DNA of 64,000 bases from Helopsaltes ochotensis. Lineage: Eukaryota; Chordata; Aves; Passeriformes; Locustellidae. The DNA lies in assembly GCA_013400155.1 (NCBI GenBank), contig VXBM01001234.1, positions 162,614-226,613 of the forward strand, read 5' to 3'. A model generated the notes under the pieces. It saw nothing but the letters and a program-made list of their open reading frames with translations, made no database searches and was not told where the DNA came from. Position numbers and translations under genes: made by a program. How positions within the stretch are numbered: position 1 is the first letter of the stretch; each line of letters opens with the position of its first letter. This document shows positions 24,801 through 37,558 of the stretch, piece by piece.

Positions 24801-27800
24801 CCCAGGGTAGTCCAGTTGTCCTGAAGAGAGCCCTGCACTCAAGTGCTTGATCTTGCCAGTTCAGGAGAGGTTCTCCCACATTTTCCTTCCCTGGCTGTGA
24901 CTAGTAGAAACTGCTGCACTGCTGACGTTACGCGGTTTGCCTTCTTTTCTGTAAAAAAAGATCAGCCTGTAATGTATAGATTTGGAGCCTCCTCTGACAT
25001 GCAGATCTCCCTTCCCAGGGAGGATGTGGGTTCTGTATCCCAGATTGCATGGCTCTTCTGCTGAGGGTCTGGGAAGCACCCCTTAGCTTTCTCATTCTGG
25101 TGAGTTTGCGAGCAGGAAAATGAGAGGGAAAAGGTCTTATGAAAGACTCAAATCTGATCTGGAAGTGACTGAGACCTGTTAAGCACAGACCCATTTTTAG
25201 ACCTCTGCTCTATAAATACACTTCTTGCAACCAACACCTGCTCTACCAATAAAGTATCATCTGTGAGATGTCACTCAGTGGCATTCAGTGTCACACAGAG
25301 AAACAGGCCAAGCATTTGCCGAGCTGAGCGTGTTCTCTACAGGGAAGAATATAGCTACAGATCATATGACCTGGATAATATTTGACAGGATTATGCCTCC
25401 ATACATGTTTGCTCAGCACCTTATGCACTGAAGTTCCCCCAGTTTGGAGCCACAGGACATTACTGTAACCTGAGTATTATTTATGTTGGCAACTAAGAGA
25501 TAGATCATGGGTGAGGAAAGCGAAGAAGAAGCAATGCTACTGAATGCATTTGGGTGTTATGTCTTTAGCATCAAACTTCTTAATAATAATACAAGATGGC
25601 ACGGGCTTAAACACAGTGGAGAGATTTTGTCTCAGAAGCTTTATTTTCCATAAGGATCTTGATTTTCAGAGGTCACACATGTTTCTATATGTTTTTGTGG
25701 CTCAGAATTGCTCTTTACTGCATGGCAGTGGCAGTTCTATGAGTGAGGGAAGGATTTTCCTACAGGAGAGGAGCAAGGCAGCAGAACTGTGGTATCTGTG
25801 CCCATATCTAGAAGGTCACACAACTGTGTGGAAGGGACAACTGCTCACCCCTGTAACCCACTTTCCTAAGTGAAAAGAGAACTGGTCTTGCATCTTACAG
25901 TTTGGGAGTGCCTGGAGCAGGTTTGGTATTTCAGTCAGACTTTGACCATTGCCTGTCCCACCTGAACTGAGACATGCCAGGGGAAGGCAGTTCTGGCTCA
26001 GGGTGGGGATCCCACCATCTGCCTGGAAATTCCCATATGGAGATTTTGGGCTCCTGTGCTGTGATCACTACAGGTGTTTACCAGCAGCACTGAATCTGAA
26101 CCTGGCAGGAAACTGAGGGGCACAAGCACGTGGAGGAGGTGATGTATCTGAAAACTTGGTTGCTGAAATCATCTCCTGGCCATGTCTCCACCACTTACCC
26201 CACTCAACCATTTTCTGGATGTGGGGGTGTTAAGAGTACTGCTTTCCATTCCTTGCTCTCATAAAGTGCAATTGTGATTCTTGCTGTTTTTTGAAACATC
26301 TCAGCTTAGCTACTGAGCTGTGTGCACACAGCCTCTTTTCACCTTCCTTTTGCTGTCCTCCATCCCATTACCACGCACCTGCAGTGGCTTTCAGCACACG
26401 TTCATTGTCTGCCTTTTGATTGCTGCATATATGTTCAAATTGTTATTTCCTAGCCGATGTATCACATGAAGGTACTGAATTCCCACCCTTCCTTCCCTCC
26501 TCTCTCCAGAGATCTTACTCTTGTCTCACAAAAGCACCAGTTTTATTGTAACTGAGCTCAGCGCTTAAGCCTCATTCTCAGATTTGTCTGTCTTAAAACA
26601 GAAGATATTATAAATATTGGCAAAGGCAATGCAGCAAGCGTAACCTCCAAATCTCTCTTGTTCAAATCAGATGTAGCCTTCCTGCTGTAATCATTCCTCT
26701 CTCTCCCTTCTTCCCCTCCCTTCTCTCTCTTTTTGGATATGTGTTTCTCTCTGACTGTGATTCTGCAGTGGCAGAAAGGGGTCAATCTATCTGTAAAAGA
26801 CGGACTCAGCCAAGCTTTTCTAGCTCTTTCCTGCTGATGGCAATTATCTGGAGGTTGGCAGTGGTCCCAGAAACCTGCAGTTCCTGCAGTCCTGCTGCTG
26901 TGAGCCTGCTCCACAAAGCCAGCATCCTAAGAGGATCACTTGGTGTGATGCCCAGGAAATGACAAACAGAAAAGGTCACACGTACTCCAAAAAGATATAC
27001 TGCTCGGCAAATTTAATTGACATTGTGCAGCTTTTAAAAACGTCCCTGAAGACATTGCAGCATTTAACAGATGCAAGCAAAGAACAGGAAAATAGGAGGG
27101 CTTTAGAGAAAGGGCAGAAAAGATACATTCTGTCCCCCCAAAAGAATTTTTTCATACCCCAGTAATATCCTTTCACATGGTCTATTGTATCAGGATAATT
27201 TTTTGTTACCCCTGACCTGACAATGAAATCTGCCATCCCATCCCCCACCCTCCCTTCCTTCCCTCACACACACACTGCTGCTTTTTAAATCATTGGGCTT
27301 TCATTTCACAAGGCAACTGTCCTTTTTTTTTTTTCCTTGCATGTTAGTCTGTTAAAATATTGTACAGGGAACCAGCTCCCTGTCAACACCAGGGCTGTGC
27401 TATGTGGAGGGTCACCATTCTGTCCTGTGTCATCTAGCCAGAGGAGAAAAATGCTGTCTGCATCAATGGCCTTTTTTTTAAACAAAAAGTAACAGGAGAT
27501 CTGTGGAAATGTAAGAAGGTGTCTGATATCTAATTTGCAAAAGTGGTAGGGAAGCAGGAGTGGCTAGAGTGAATTTAGGATGAAGGCAGGTGGTCCTGGT
27601 TCAGACTCAGCTCTTCTTTTATTTCATTATTTATTTAACCCTCTTTTTGCTAAGAACAAATCTAAAATCAATTGGATTTTGTGATTTTGCTTTCAATGCT
27701 CCCCAATTAGATGGAAGGGAGTGGGTAAAAAAAACCAACTTAGTAATATGACTAGTGATGATGAAGCAGATGTGACACAGCAGATCTGCATGATTGTTCC

Positions 27801-28788
27801 ATTTACACCCACACAATTTGGGATGAAAGGCACCACCTTCACTGCATAGTAGTCACCATGATTCAGATGGCCAGGATAGTAAAGAAGCAAGTTTTGAGTC
27901 CGTGGGGAGCTTTGTGTCCTCATATATGAGTCCCAGCAATCGTGTCAGCTGAACTACTGTGGAGAGGAGTGATTGATGCTCCCAAAGCTTTCATGAGTTG
28001 CTGTCCATATAAAGGCCCCAAAGTGCCCACTTTCAGAGGTGTTGTAAAGTACCTGGTGCATCAGTCTAAACACTTCAGGGTTATATAAAGCAAAGAGAAA
28101 CATCTCTGTGGGTTTTTCTCTGTTAACTACATTTAAGAAGAATTAATTAACTACTGTATCTAAACTGTGGTGTGTACATGGGTAGCATCTGTGGAAGCCT
28201 GTCACTTATTTGCCTGGATATGGCCAGATTTGAGCAATCTTGAAATTTTAACATAGAATCACTTGAATCAATCTTTTCTGCAGAGCAGTACAAGCAGAGA
28301 TTTTACAGAGCGTAACAACAGCACAGCAGCAGCCTCTAGAAAACAGGGAAGGGAAAAAGGACAAGGCAAATAAACTTTGCTTTGAAATGTTGCTTTTGAA
28401 TAATTAAGCATACCGCTTGAAGTTACAAAACGGGCCCTGAACAATACCTTGCTCTATCAGGCATAGAAGATGGGGAAACATGCTTTGATTTTCTTTGCAG
28501 CAGGCAAAATAACCCCATTATTGTGATGATTCTTGGGACCAGAGTCCAAGATTTCCAGCCCACTCCTGAGCTGAAGAGCTGGTCCCACTAAAATAGAGGG
28601 GACTAGACAGTGATAGATCCATTTCAAGGCAACTTTTGGTGTATGTCTGCATCAAAAGAAGATCCTATTGGGAAGAAAACATGACATTTGACTTCCTTAG
28701 CATGGAGGTGGCAAAATCCACATTCTGAAGTAAAGCTGAATCTTATAGTTTAAGGAAAGGCTAAAACACAGGTGTGGGGTTATTTTTT
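21824..28788. other. Unique sequence, no gene recognised
   Basis: Close to 7 kb without a nameable repeat or gene. A 'ctataaataca' motif (about 25,209) lies 30-odd bases before AATAAA (about 25,248), but no LTR structure surrounds it. C/T-rich sequence sits at 26,490-26,730 and 27,238-27,275. The 118-codon minus-strand frame at 26,558-26,914 looks random. Confidence 0.5.
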
Positions 28789-28887
28789 AGGGCATTATTC
28801 TTTCTAATTCTGAACAGGATTTGTCCATCCTTCATCTAGGGCTTTATTCTTTCTAATTCTGAACAGGATTTGTCCATCCTTCATCTA
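28789..28887. repeat. Tandem duplication, 2 x 49 bp
   Basis: The segment beginning 'agggcattattctttctaat' is repeated immediately as 'agggctttattctttctaat'. The period is 49 bases and I see one mismatch between the two copies, so the duplication is recent compared with nearby repeats. No coding or regulatory role is evident. Confidence 0.95.
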
Positions 28888-30479
28888 TCTTAATGCCAGG
28901 ACAAGTGGTCAAAAGTCACAGTTAGTGATAGTTCTTAACCCAAGCCACGCAGAGTGGGAGAAACATTAGCCCTTCATTTGAAATACCCTTTGGTACTAGT
29001 GCAACCCCAGAACAGTTTTCAGCTCTGACAAAGTCTCTTTTAGGTCAAAGCTTCTGATTGCCAAGAAGTGTGTGAACTACTAAAGTTTCAGTTTGCATAG
29101 CATTATAATAGGATTTTGGCTTCCTCATGGATCAGGCAACTCCAGTCTGAGAACCTGTTATCAGAAATAGTTAACTTTCCAGCTGGCATTGTTTCTGATA
29201 AAGGGTTTTTGCTCTTGACAAAACCAGCATATATTAAGTGACTCATAGTCGTGTAATATTATTGCTTGGTTTCATAACACACTTAACATTGTTACACTGG
29301 ACTTCACAGAAGCAACAATAAAATTCAAAAGTTGATCTCCTCTGTACTGCAAACTTCTGTTGACACAATTATATTGGTCAGGAGAGGCAAGAGGCAAGAA
29401 TCAAGAAAAGCCTGATCATAAAAATGTCATAGAAACCTAAACTGAGCCTTTACCATATCACTGCCTTTGCTTCAGGATGTGGGACAGAAGATGAAAGATA
29501 TACTTTCCCTCTCCAAATCACTTAAACCTTCTAGTTCTGTCTTTTCAGGGGACAAAAATCTGTAAGGCATATTAATATTCAAAACACAAAATGTTTTATG
29601 AGTTAAAGCCTGATTTAGGTCTTCTCTCTCAAAACCCCAAAAGCTCCAATCATTTAGATCACAGGAAACTTGCCAGCTGTGGAAATATTAAGGATTTTAC
29701 TGCATGCAAGTGAGCTGTTCTGACTCCATCTGCTAAAATGGTAAATTTTTGCATAGGCTTTTGACTGAAACCCAATCCTGAGTATTTTGTAAAGCAGTTA
29801 TACACACGAACCTGATAAAAACTATTCTGGTCTTGCCAGCTCTGCAAGGTGACCAGTTCATTAGGGGAAGGTGACTGGGTGTGTCTTCATGACTTACCAG
29901 CAGAGAAACAAAATTTTTAAACTTCTGCCTTGTTTTGTCAACAAAAATGTTATTAAAACCAAGAAGATGCTTTTCTGGTCATCTATGGAAAATAGGGGAA
30001 ATGGCCAAAGGGAGGGCATATACATTCCAATGAAATTATTTTCATTTATGGACTACTAATATTCTGCAATTCAATGTTGTATTAATTTTATAAATCTTGT
30101 CATTAGACTTTCCTGTTTTCACTTTTTATAGCTACTAAGATTTTGGAAATCTTGGTAGATTAAAACTTCAGGAAACAGAAAATTTCTCTTTGAAGCCCCT
30201 CCTTTCTTCTCATGGAACATTTAGAAGTAGAACAATAAAAAAAATTCTAGGAATTAACCCCTGTGGTGTGTCAGTGTGAAATATCATCAGTGGGAATTCA
30301 AAGATTGTGTAGTCTCGGGAGAAACAAGAGAACAAAATTTAATTAAAGCTTCTTATTTTAATTGCAAAGTTGTATCATTTTTTAGTTCAATCTTTGGTAG
30401 GAAAAAACCCCATGAACTGGATTATGGCCAAATATGATGGATATTTCTTGCTATTACACAACAGTTTAGAAGGAAATCG
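28888..30479. other. Unique sequence, no gene recognised
   Basis: AT-rich and without a recognised repeat, RNA or gene. Confidence 0.5.
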
Positions 30480-30552
30480 TGGAATCTTGCAGTAATTTCA
30501 TGGAAGGGACCTCTGGAGGTCACTTAACCCAGCCCTGCCCTCAGAACAGCTA
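30480..30552 (-). mobile_element. CR1 LINE 3' tail fragment
   Basis: 'tggaatcttgcagtaatttc', 'atggaagggacctctggagg' and 'tcacttaacccagccctgcc' match the reverse of a CR1 3' end of the type carrying a CCTCTGGAGGTC block. Only about 70 bases survive, on the minus strand with the tail at the low coordinate. Confidence 0.8.
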
Positions 30553-31009
30553 TTCTATTTCCAACCAAAACCGTGGAGAAATCAGGCAGGAAGGAGGTCC
30601 TGATCAGTCAGGGGAGCAGCTCTGGTGCCCACCCAATTGGTGAAGCACTCTGGTGCCATGCACAGAGGTGTTTCCCAAACTGGGGGAACTTCAGTGGAGC
30701 AGAAGGAGTTGCCAGGAGCTCGCAGCTCATGATACAGGAGTGGATGGGTCCCTAGATAGGAGCAGCTATCCAAGCTTCCCTCCCCTATAAAAGAAGCCCT
30801 CAGGGAACACTAGGGACCAGGAGCACTGCCAGCTGTGCAGGATAAACAAGACACGGTGTGGCAGCCAGAACAAGCCCACACAAAATCCTAAAGACACAGG
30901 AACAGGCTGTTCCCGCATGCCAAAAGATGATCCTGCAGGGAAAAAATTGTCCTTACTGAATAGAGCGCTTTGACTGGAAATTATTGAAAAAAATAGGGAG
31001 TTAATGACC
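30553..31009. other. Unassigned sequence upstream of the internally deleted CR1
   Basis: The composition is more GC-rich than average. It may be further ORF2 sequence of the CR1 copy that follows, but I cannot match it with confidence. A 'ctataaaag' motif occurs near 30,785. Two short open frames (30,573-30,755 plus and 30,766-31,095 minus) have no recognisable content. Confidence 0.4.
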
Positions 31010-31806
31010 TTAGGAATATGGGGCAAACAATTCAGGAGAACTACAAAAATGTTGTGAGGTTGTACAGGAAGATAATTAAAATGACTAAAGCTCAACTAGA
31101 ATTTAACCTGACCAGTCATAAAAGGACAACAAAAATGGTGTTTGCAAATACATCAGCAACAGAAGGAGGGCAAAGGAGAATCTCCATCCTTTATTGGATG
31201 GCTTGGATAGGCCAGGAGCATCCTGGCTTGTATCAGCCACTGTGTGTCCAGCTGGCCCACGGCAGGTCCCGTCCCCTGGGCCCGCAGTGCTGAGGCACCT
31301 CCAGTGCTGGGGACAGCTCTGGGCCCCTCAGGACAAGAGACACACTGAGGGGCTGGAGCGTGTCCAGGGAAGGGAAGGGAGCTGGGGAAGGGGCTGGAGC
31401 CCCAGGAGCAGCTGAGGGAGCTGGGGAAGGAGCTCAGCCTGGAGAGGAGGAGGCTCAGGGGGGACCTTCTGGCTCTGCACAACTCCTGACAGGAGGGGAC
31501 ACCTCGGGAATAGGGCCTCTGCTCCCAGGCAACAAGGGATAAGATAAAGCCTCAAGTTCCCCCAGGCAGGGTTTGGATTGGATGTTAGGGAAAAATTCTT
31601 CACCAAACGTGTTGTCCAGCCCTGGCACAGCTGCCCAGGGCAGTGGTGGAATCCCCATCCCTGGAGGGATTTAAAAGCCGTGAGGGTGTGGCACTTGGGG
31701 ACATGGGTCAGTGGTGGCCTTGACAGTGCTGGGGGAATGGTTGGGTTCAATGTTTTTAGAGAGTTTTTCTGACATAAATTATTCTGTGATTCTGTGATCC
31801 TGTGAT
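31010..31806 (+). mobile_element. CR1 LINE with internal deletion (ORF2 fragment joined to 3' end)
   Basis: The first part (31,010-31,205) reads as CR1 ORF2 sequence upstream of the RT core: 'aggagaactacaaaaatgtt', 'aaagctcaactagaatttaa', 'agcaacagaaggagggcaaa', 'gagaatctccatccttta'. Near 31,206-31,214 it jumps to a much more 3' block, 'agcatcctggcttgtatcag'. From there it continues through 'gctggagcgtgtccaggga', 'ctcagcctggagaggagga', 'atccctggagggatttaaaa', 'tgtggcacttggggacatg' and a tail of repeated ATTCTGTG-type units ending near 31,806. The expected RT core is absent. Frameshifts break ORF2, so the copy is inactive. The 192-codon minus-strand frame across it (31,328-31,906) is an antisense artefact. 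The 5' limit is uncertain. Confidence 0.85.
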
Positions 31807-33335
31807 ATGACTTCAAGGCAGCTTTCCTGTCTATGACTTTTATTCTCCCAGTGTTCTGTACAGAATCTGAACACCTTCTATGGAGAACCAGCAACATATT
31901 TTTCATCTTTCTAAGATGAAAGTATTTTTTCCTCTTAGATATATATATATATATATTATTTGAAAGATCTGATCACCATCTTCTTCTGTTGTTGCTGGCA
32001 GCACAAGTCCGGGTGCCAACATTATACTGTTAGTGATCACAGCTCCACATTGCAGCCTTAAGAGAGGAAAAAAACCCCTCAATCTCCCTATTCTTTTTAA
32101 TGTATATCTTGCTGCCCTTGATCTGGAAATGCTTTGCCCTCAGTCCCCACAGCTCAATTGTTTAAAATACGCTTGTAGGCTCATTAAAGACAAGAAAGAA
32201 CAGAACTTTGGTTTTATGTTTTGTCTCAAAGATTTGGACATTCCAGTCTTCACAGAGCTTTGAAAAGTATTTCTGGGCTTTCTGTCAGGTTTGATTTATG
32301 ACACGTGTCAGATACAATTGCAGCATCACTCTATCAATCCATTACCAGTGTTTCTCTCTGCAATGCTCTGCACTAGATCTCCAACGGACAGAGTGACCCG
32401 AGCTTGTTTTTTCCGTGAACAACAGGATTAGAGGTCCCCATTCCATCATGTTTTGCAGATTAGTGACCACCCTAAAACTGAGGGGTATGCTCAGAGAGTA
32501 GAAAGCTGCATAAAAAGAAGATGATGGGAATACTTTTGCCCAAGTCTGCCCCAATAAACTGAATCACAGTGGCTGCTGAGAGGGCTTGAAGCCCTCTCAA
32601 ATATCCCTGTGGATATTTTCTTTGTATGTAAATCTAACATACCCATAGCAACTCTGGGTTGCATTTTATGGTGCACCAATTTCATTGAGTACTGGATCTA
32701 AGATCTTTGAACCATGCTATACTATCCAGTATAAAGCAACTCACAGGACCCTCAAATTGATTTTATGCAAAAATCTGTGTTCCCCACCTTTTGTCTCCCA
32801 TACTTATCAGGAAGAAGTTTTTGATCAGTGCCAATGCACTCTTTTCTGATGAAAAGTAGAGAAGATGTAATTATGGAACTACTCTATTGCTTCAGATCAG
32901 CATTACTGTAATAACCAAACTCACAAAAACTTAACTCTTACTCTGGTGGTTTAAATTTATAATCAAAACATGATGTTAGTGGGTTTGTTTTCATTTTTTT
33001 CCTTTCTTCTACTTAGCTTTGAGATTTGATCTTTCCTCATCTTTAGATTTCTTTACAGTCATAAATCAAAATAACTGTCAGCCGGTTCATCACTGAGCAG
33101 TGACTGAAGCTCAAAGACAGAATTTAATTAACATTGGACAGTATTTGTGGGGATTTTTTTTTAATGGAATCTAAAAATAATGGGGTTTTTTTCCTCTGAA
33201 ACACTTCATTCTCCTGAGAAATTTGTTTTTTGAAGCTAAAGGCCTGATTTGGAGCTCTACATAGCTGAGTCCTAAATTGCGTTTTGTACCTTGGATGAAT
33301 TTCACGTAGTTTAATCCCAGGTAAGCATCATAAAT
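31807..33335. other. Unique sequence with a short (AT)n run, no gene recognised
   Basis: An (AT)9 dinucleotide run lies at 31,939-31,957. The rest is AT-rich unique sequence, and open frames of up to about 76 codons show no homology. Confidence 0.55.
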
Positions 33336-33668
33336 ATCACAAATTTATAGAGCAGTTCAAGTTGGAATGGAACCTCTGAAGGCCACCTGTCCAATCTCTT
33401 GATCAGAGGAAGCTATGCTTCAAAGTTAGATCCAGCACATGAGGGTCTGGTTCAGCCAAACCCTGAAAATCTCTGAGGAAGAGCTGCACAACTGCTGCTG
33501 TGTATTACCATGCTCCAAGTGAAAAAGATTTTCTCATATCCAGTAGATATTCCCTTTGCTGCATCTGGTGCCCTCTGAGGAGAGACTGGATCTCTCCTAC
33601 AAAAAAATCCTCTTTGGTAGTCAAAGACTGCGACTAGATCCCACTTTAGTCTTTGGACTGGCTTCACA
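33336..33668 (-). mobile_element. Older CR1 LINE copy
   Basis: 'agttggaatggaacctctga', 'aaaccctgaaaatctctgag', 'gtgaaaaagattttctcata', 'tatccagtagatattccctt' and 'gactagatcccactttagtc' follow, in order, the reverse of an older bird CR1 3' region. Divergence is high, with several small deletions. The element is on the minus strand with its 3' end at the low coordinate. Confidence 0.8.
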
Positions 33669-33956
33669 TTTCTGTTTGTGTGCAAACTAAAAGGTCTCCA
33701 GGAATGGGGGAGAAAGTTGGTTTCCTGAGGTATGCCACTTCATTTTGGTTTTGGGCTTGGTTTTATGTCATTCCATCCACCCCCAGTTTTAAAATGCCTT
33801 TGGGCATTGTGTTGAAACGTTCAGCCTAAATTTCCTCTTTTGAACCATCTGAATTCTTTCTTATTTCATGCAAAGTGAAACAGGAAAGTCTGGGATCATT
33901 ACACATGTAAACTCTGTCCACCTTTAGAGATATGACCCAGTCTGGATAAATGACAT

Positions 33957-34012
33957 GGGAGTTGGGTGTCAATGATCCTTGAAGGTGCCTTCCAACTCAG
34001 GTTATTCTATGG
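33957..34012 (+). mobile_element. CR1 LINE 3' tail fragment
   Basis: 'gggagttgggtgtcaatgat' followed by 'ccttgaaggtgccttccaac' and the tail 'ttattctatgg' is the very end of a CR1 element in plus orientation. Only about 55 bases remain. Confidence 0.75.
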
Positions 34013-37000
34013 AAAGCAAAATTTTGTTTCTTGCAAAAAATGTTTCCCCGAACTCATGCCTCTTACATCCTACTTGTCAGATGGGTAGAGACATTTCTTC
34101 ATCCTGTGAAATCTTTCAATATTAAAGAGGTTCAGCATCTAGTTCTGGGACACACATGAAGATGAAAACCAAGAATAAACCATGAACTATGTACCTTTAT
34201 GCAAAAACCCCAACATAAAGCCTTGAATAAATTGAAAAGCAAAAATTAAAAACCGAGGAAAGGCTGAAATTCTGGCATCAGAATGTGCAACCTCTCCCCA
34301 CAAGATGTCATTGGGGCCAAGAAGTTAGTGAGGTCTGCTCAAGCAACAGGAAATCCAGAATGATCAAGGGATGCTGGACTTCATGTTTCAGGGTTAAGAT
34401 CAATCTGTAACTATTATGATTTAGGATGAAAATCTCACTGAGAATAAATTATCCAAATTATCCAAGCCTTCTACAGACTTAGTTCACATTCCTTAGAGGC
34501 ATCTGACCCAGATTGTTGCTGGAGACTAGATGCCCACTAGCTAGTCCATGTACCTGATCCAGTCTGGCACTTCTTACTTTGCTATGGCTATTGGGTTTTT
34601 TTGTGGTTTTATATTTGTTGTTGGGTTTTTTTTTTTTAAATCGGTGATAAAACATAACCAGAGAAAAACAATTAGCTGCTCCCTTTGCCCCAGAGCACCT
34701 GATTTTATGCACCGAATGGTGGACGTGAACAGAAGGCAGAACCACCCTGCACCATGATGTCTCTGGAGCTAGAATTCTCCAGGACCAGTGGCCATTGCCA
34801 TTTTCCTCATTTGTTTCAGCCATTCTGGTAGCTGTGCAGCTGTACATTCCAAAATAATGCATTTACCACTATTCTCTGTGCACACCCAGGCAGTCTATCC
34901 CCATTCTCTTGCCTAATTTCTTTGATTTCCCTAACTGCAAAGGAAGTCCAGCTCACAGGTTTCAAACCTCAGAATTCCGCTGGAGAGAACAACAAGCACC
35001 CATTGCATTATTCTTCCACCAACTGCATTCACTCACCACTCCCTCATTTCATCTTGGTTTCTGGTAGGCTGCACAAAGCTCTGGGATTGACCACAGCTCC
35101 ATTGTGCATGCATGTTATTTTCACCTAACCTCCAGCACTATGTTAATTTTTGTGGTCGTTGCTGTGGATTTAAATCAGGGGGACAATTTTGCTTGCTGTG
35201 TAATTCGAACTAAGTCTGTAAGAATGCAGAATAGATTAAGTGAGTATACTATTTTTATATCTTAAAGATCATCATTCTTTTAAATATCGCATGAGTTCTA
35301 AATATTTCGCTGAAGATGATGGATGTGTCTATTTTTCGTACAGTATAACACAACTTAATGGAGTCATAAGATTTCTGCCAACACATTACAGGATTTGGAA
35401 TCTAAGTAACTCTTAGATTACTGGCATCCATGTCTCCCACCACAAGTGATCAAATATTGTGGAGGCAGCTATGATATAAATCACAGGAGTATCTCTCTAT
35501 CTGTCATTGCTGTAACTAGATTCCAGGAAAAGTAAACACTATCTACAAGGAGGTGAAATCCACAGCATTTATACTCGGAAGTTTCAGGCCTCAAAGTTTA
35601 ATAAATGCCAGATTTACACCACACAATAATTTGTTCAGAACCAAACAAAACCATTTGTATTTTGCTTTTGAAGATACCCTTCAACATCCACATGTCCCTC
35701 TGGCTGATGGAGGCTGACTCTATGCTAGAAATATTCAACTGTGTTGGATCTTCCCCATCACCTTTACTAGACAGTAGTTATATTCAGAAAGGTGATGTAT
35801 CTAAAGATTGAGACATTCAGGTAACCTGAACTTTTAGACAACCTTATTCTTTCTGATATTTTTGGTGCTGCATTAGGATGGGCTTTTCATCAGTAGAAAG
35901 GTGTTGTTGTAGTCAGAAGACTTCTCCAAAGAGAGGGGTAGACCAAGTGACTCTACTCATGCAGACTCATTCTTTGGCTTCATCAGCAAAATTACAGGTT
36001 GCTGCTGCTCACAGTTATTCCTGGACATCTCTTTTCTTGAACTGATAACTATTCACCTAAAATGGTTGATAGGACTTGTCTTATGTGGAAAAAATACATA
36101 GTGGAAAGCTATGAGAAATTCCCTTAAAGAGCAAGTTTGTCTTCTCTGACTTCTACCACTCTAGAAACATTGACATATAATCAACATTTACAGATTTCAA
36201 TCCAAGTTAAGGTATCAAATGCAGCAGTAGTGGTGAAATAGCTCTATTCTTGACTCTCTTCAAGGTTGACAGCATGAGGTTCTCTGGTACATGGAGAAGC
36301 AGAGATCAAATCTCCAAAGAAGAGCTATCACTACTGCCTTATTCTACTCGCACCACCTTTATGTGTATCCTTGTGTATGTCAACCCTTCTGCTCTCTGGA
36401 AAGTGCTCCTGAGGACATACCACACCCCTACCCAATATTTGTGAGCAACAGCTCTGCAGGGGGGCCTCACTCTAAGTGCTTCAAACTCAGACCCAGTTGC
36501 CAACAAACCCTGTGGGAAGAGAGGAGTCACTCCAAAGAACATAAGGACTGTTTGAAAAGGATTCAGACATTGATTTTGACAGGAGGAGAAGAGCCTGTCT
36601 CTGACTCATCTTAAATTACAGAAAGTAAAGTCAAGAATGGTTTAGCCACACCGTGTACTTTACTCTGCTGGGACAGAACCATTTTGCTTATTTTGAGTTT
36701 GACACCTTCTGAGTCATTAGAAATGGTTTCCATGGATGAACCCATTTCAAGGCTCCAAATACAAAAGTTCTCTGTGTGAAGTGTCTGTGAGAATTCCTCC
36801 AGTAATTTCACATTTGGATTCAATAGCTGAAATGAATGATGAAATTCTCTACACTGTCACACATTAAGAAGGAACTGTGAAATGCTGATAAGATGTCAAA
36901 ATGAAGGCAAGGGGATTAAAAGGTCATTCCACTGCAGTTTTTCATCTGGTGAGGAATTCAGACTGAGCTAATTATCATAGTACCTGAACACCTAATAGAC

Positions 37001-37460
37001 TGCCAAATTTGTTAGTGATCTCAGTAATAAGCTGAGTACATAAACGTCTCTATAAGGTCTCAAAACATCTCCAACACACAGGTGAAAACAGGGCTAATGG
37101 GTCTAGTCCACACTGGACAGGAAGATTCATGTTTAATTTCTTAAATAAATGACCCGTTGAGAATTTTCTCCCCCCAGTCGTTATCTTCTCAGTGTGGCTC
37201 GTGAGGGAAAGCACAGGTTCAAGTATGCACTGAGCACGGTCATAACATCTGGGTCTCTGGGAGCTACTGCAGTACAAGGAACAATTTATTCCATGATTCC
37301 TAAGCTGAAGAAGTTGGGGGTAACTGATGAAAACACATCAGCAGGGTTTGGGCTTGATGAAGAAGTTCTAAATTCTCTTGTTTTTTTTTTGTTTCCTTAT
37401 TCACCTGCTTTCATTCTATAAAGAACACTTGAGTCCTTAGCAAATAAATTAAATTTGCTA
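34013..37460. other. Unique sequence, no gene recognised
   Basis: A T/G-rich patch lies at 34,590-34,640. No repeat family, RNA or gene was recognised, and open frames of up to 127 codons (34,479-34,862, minus) have no recognisable content. Confidence 0.5.
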
Positions 37461-37558
37461 CAACCCGCCCCCCCCCAAAAAACCCAAGAAAACCAGAAAA
37501 CCAAAAAACAAACAAACCAAAACAAAAAAAAAGGCCAACAACCAAAAAACCCAAAAAC
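37461..37558. repeat. C-run followed by A/C-rich low-complexity tract
   Basis: A run of about nine C (37,468-37,476) leads into roughly 80 bases made almost only of A and C (CCAAAA-type units). I see no element body attached to it. Confidence 0.9.

Noticed and set aside
25205..25260. 'ctataaataca' followed by AATAAA, resembling a compact LTR promoter/polyA pair
   Set aside because: No TG...CA edges, repeat partner, primer site or retroviral sequence nearby. Both motifs are common by chance in AT-rich DNA.
31328..31906. Minus-strand open frame of 192 codons, the longest in the window
   Set aside because: It is the antisense of the CR1 3' end on the plus strand. Pro/Leu-rich content comes from the GC-rich CR1 sequence.
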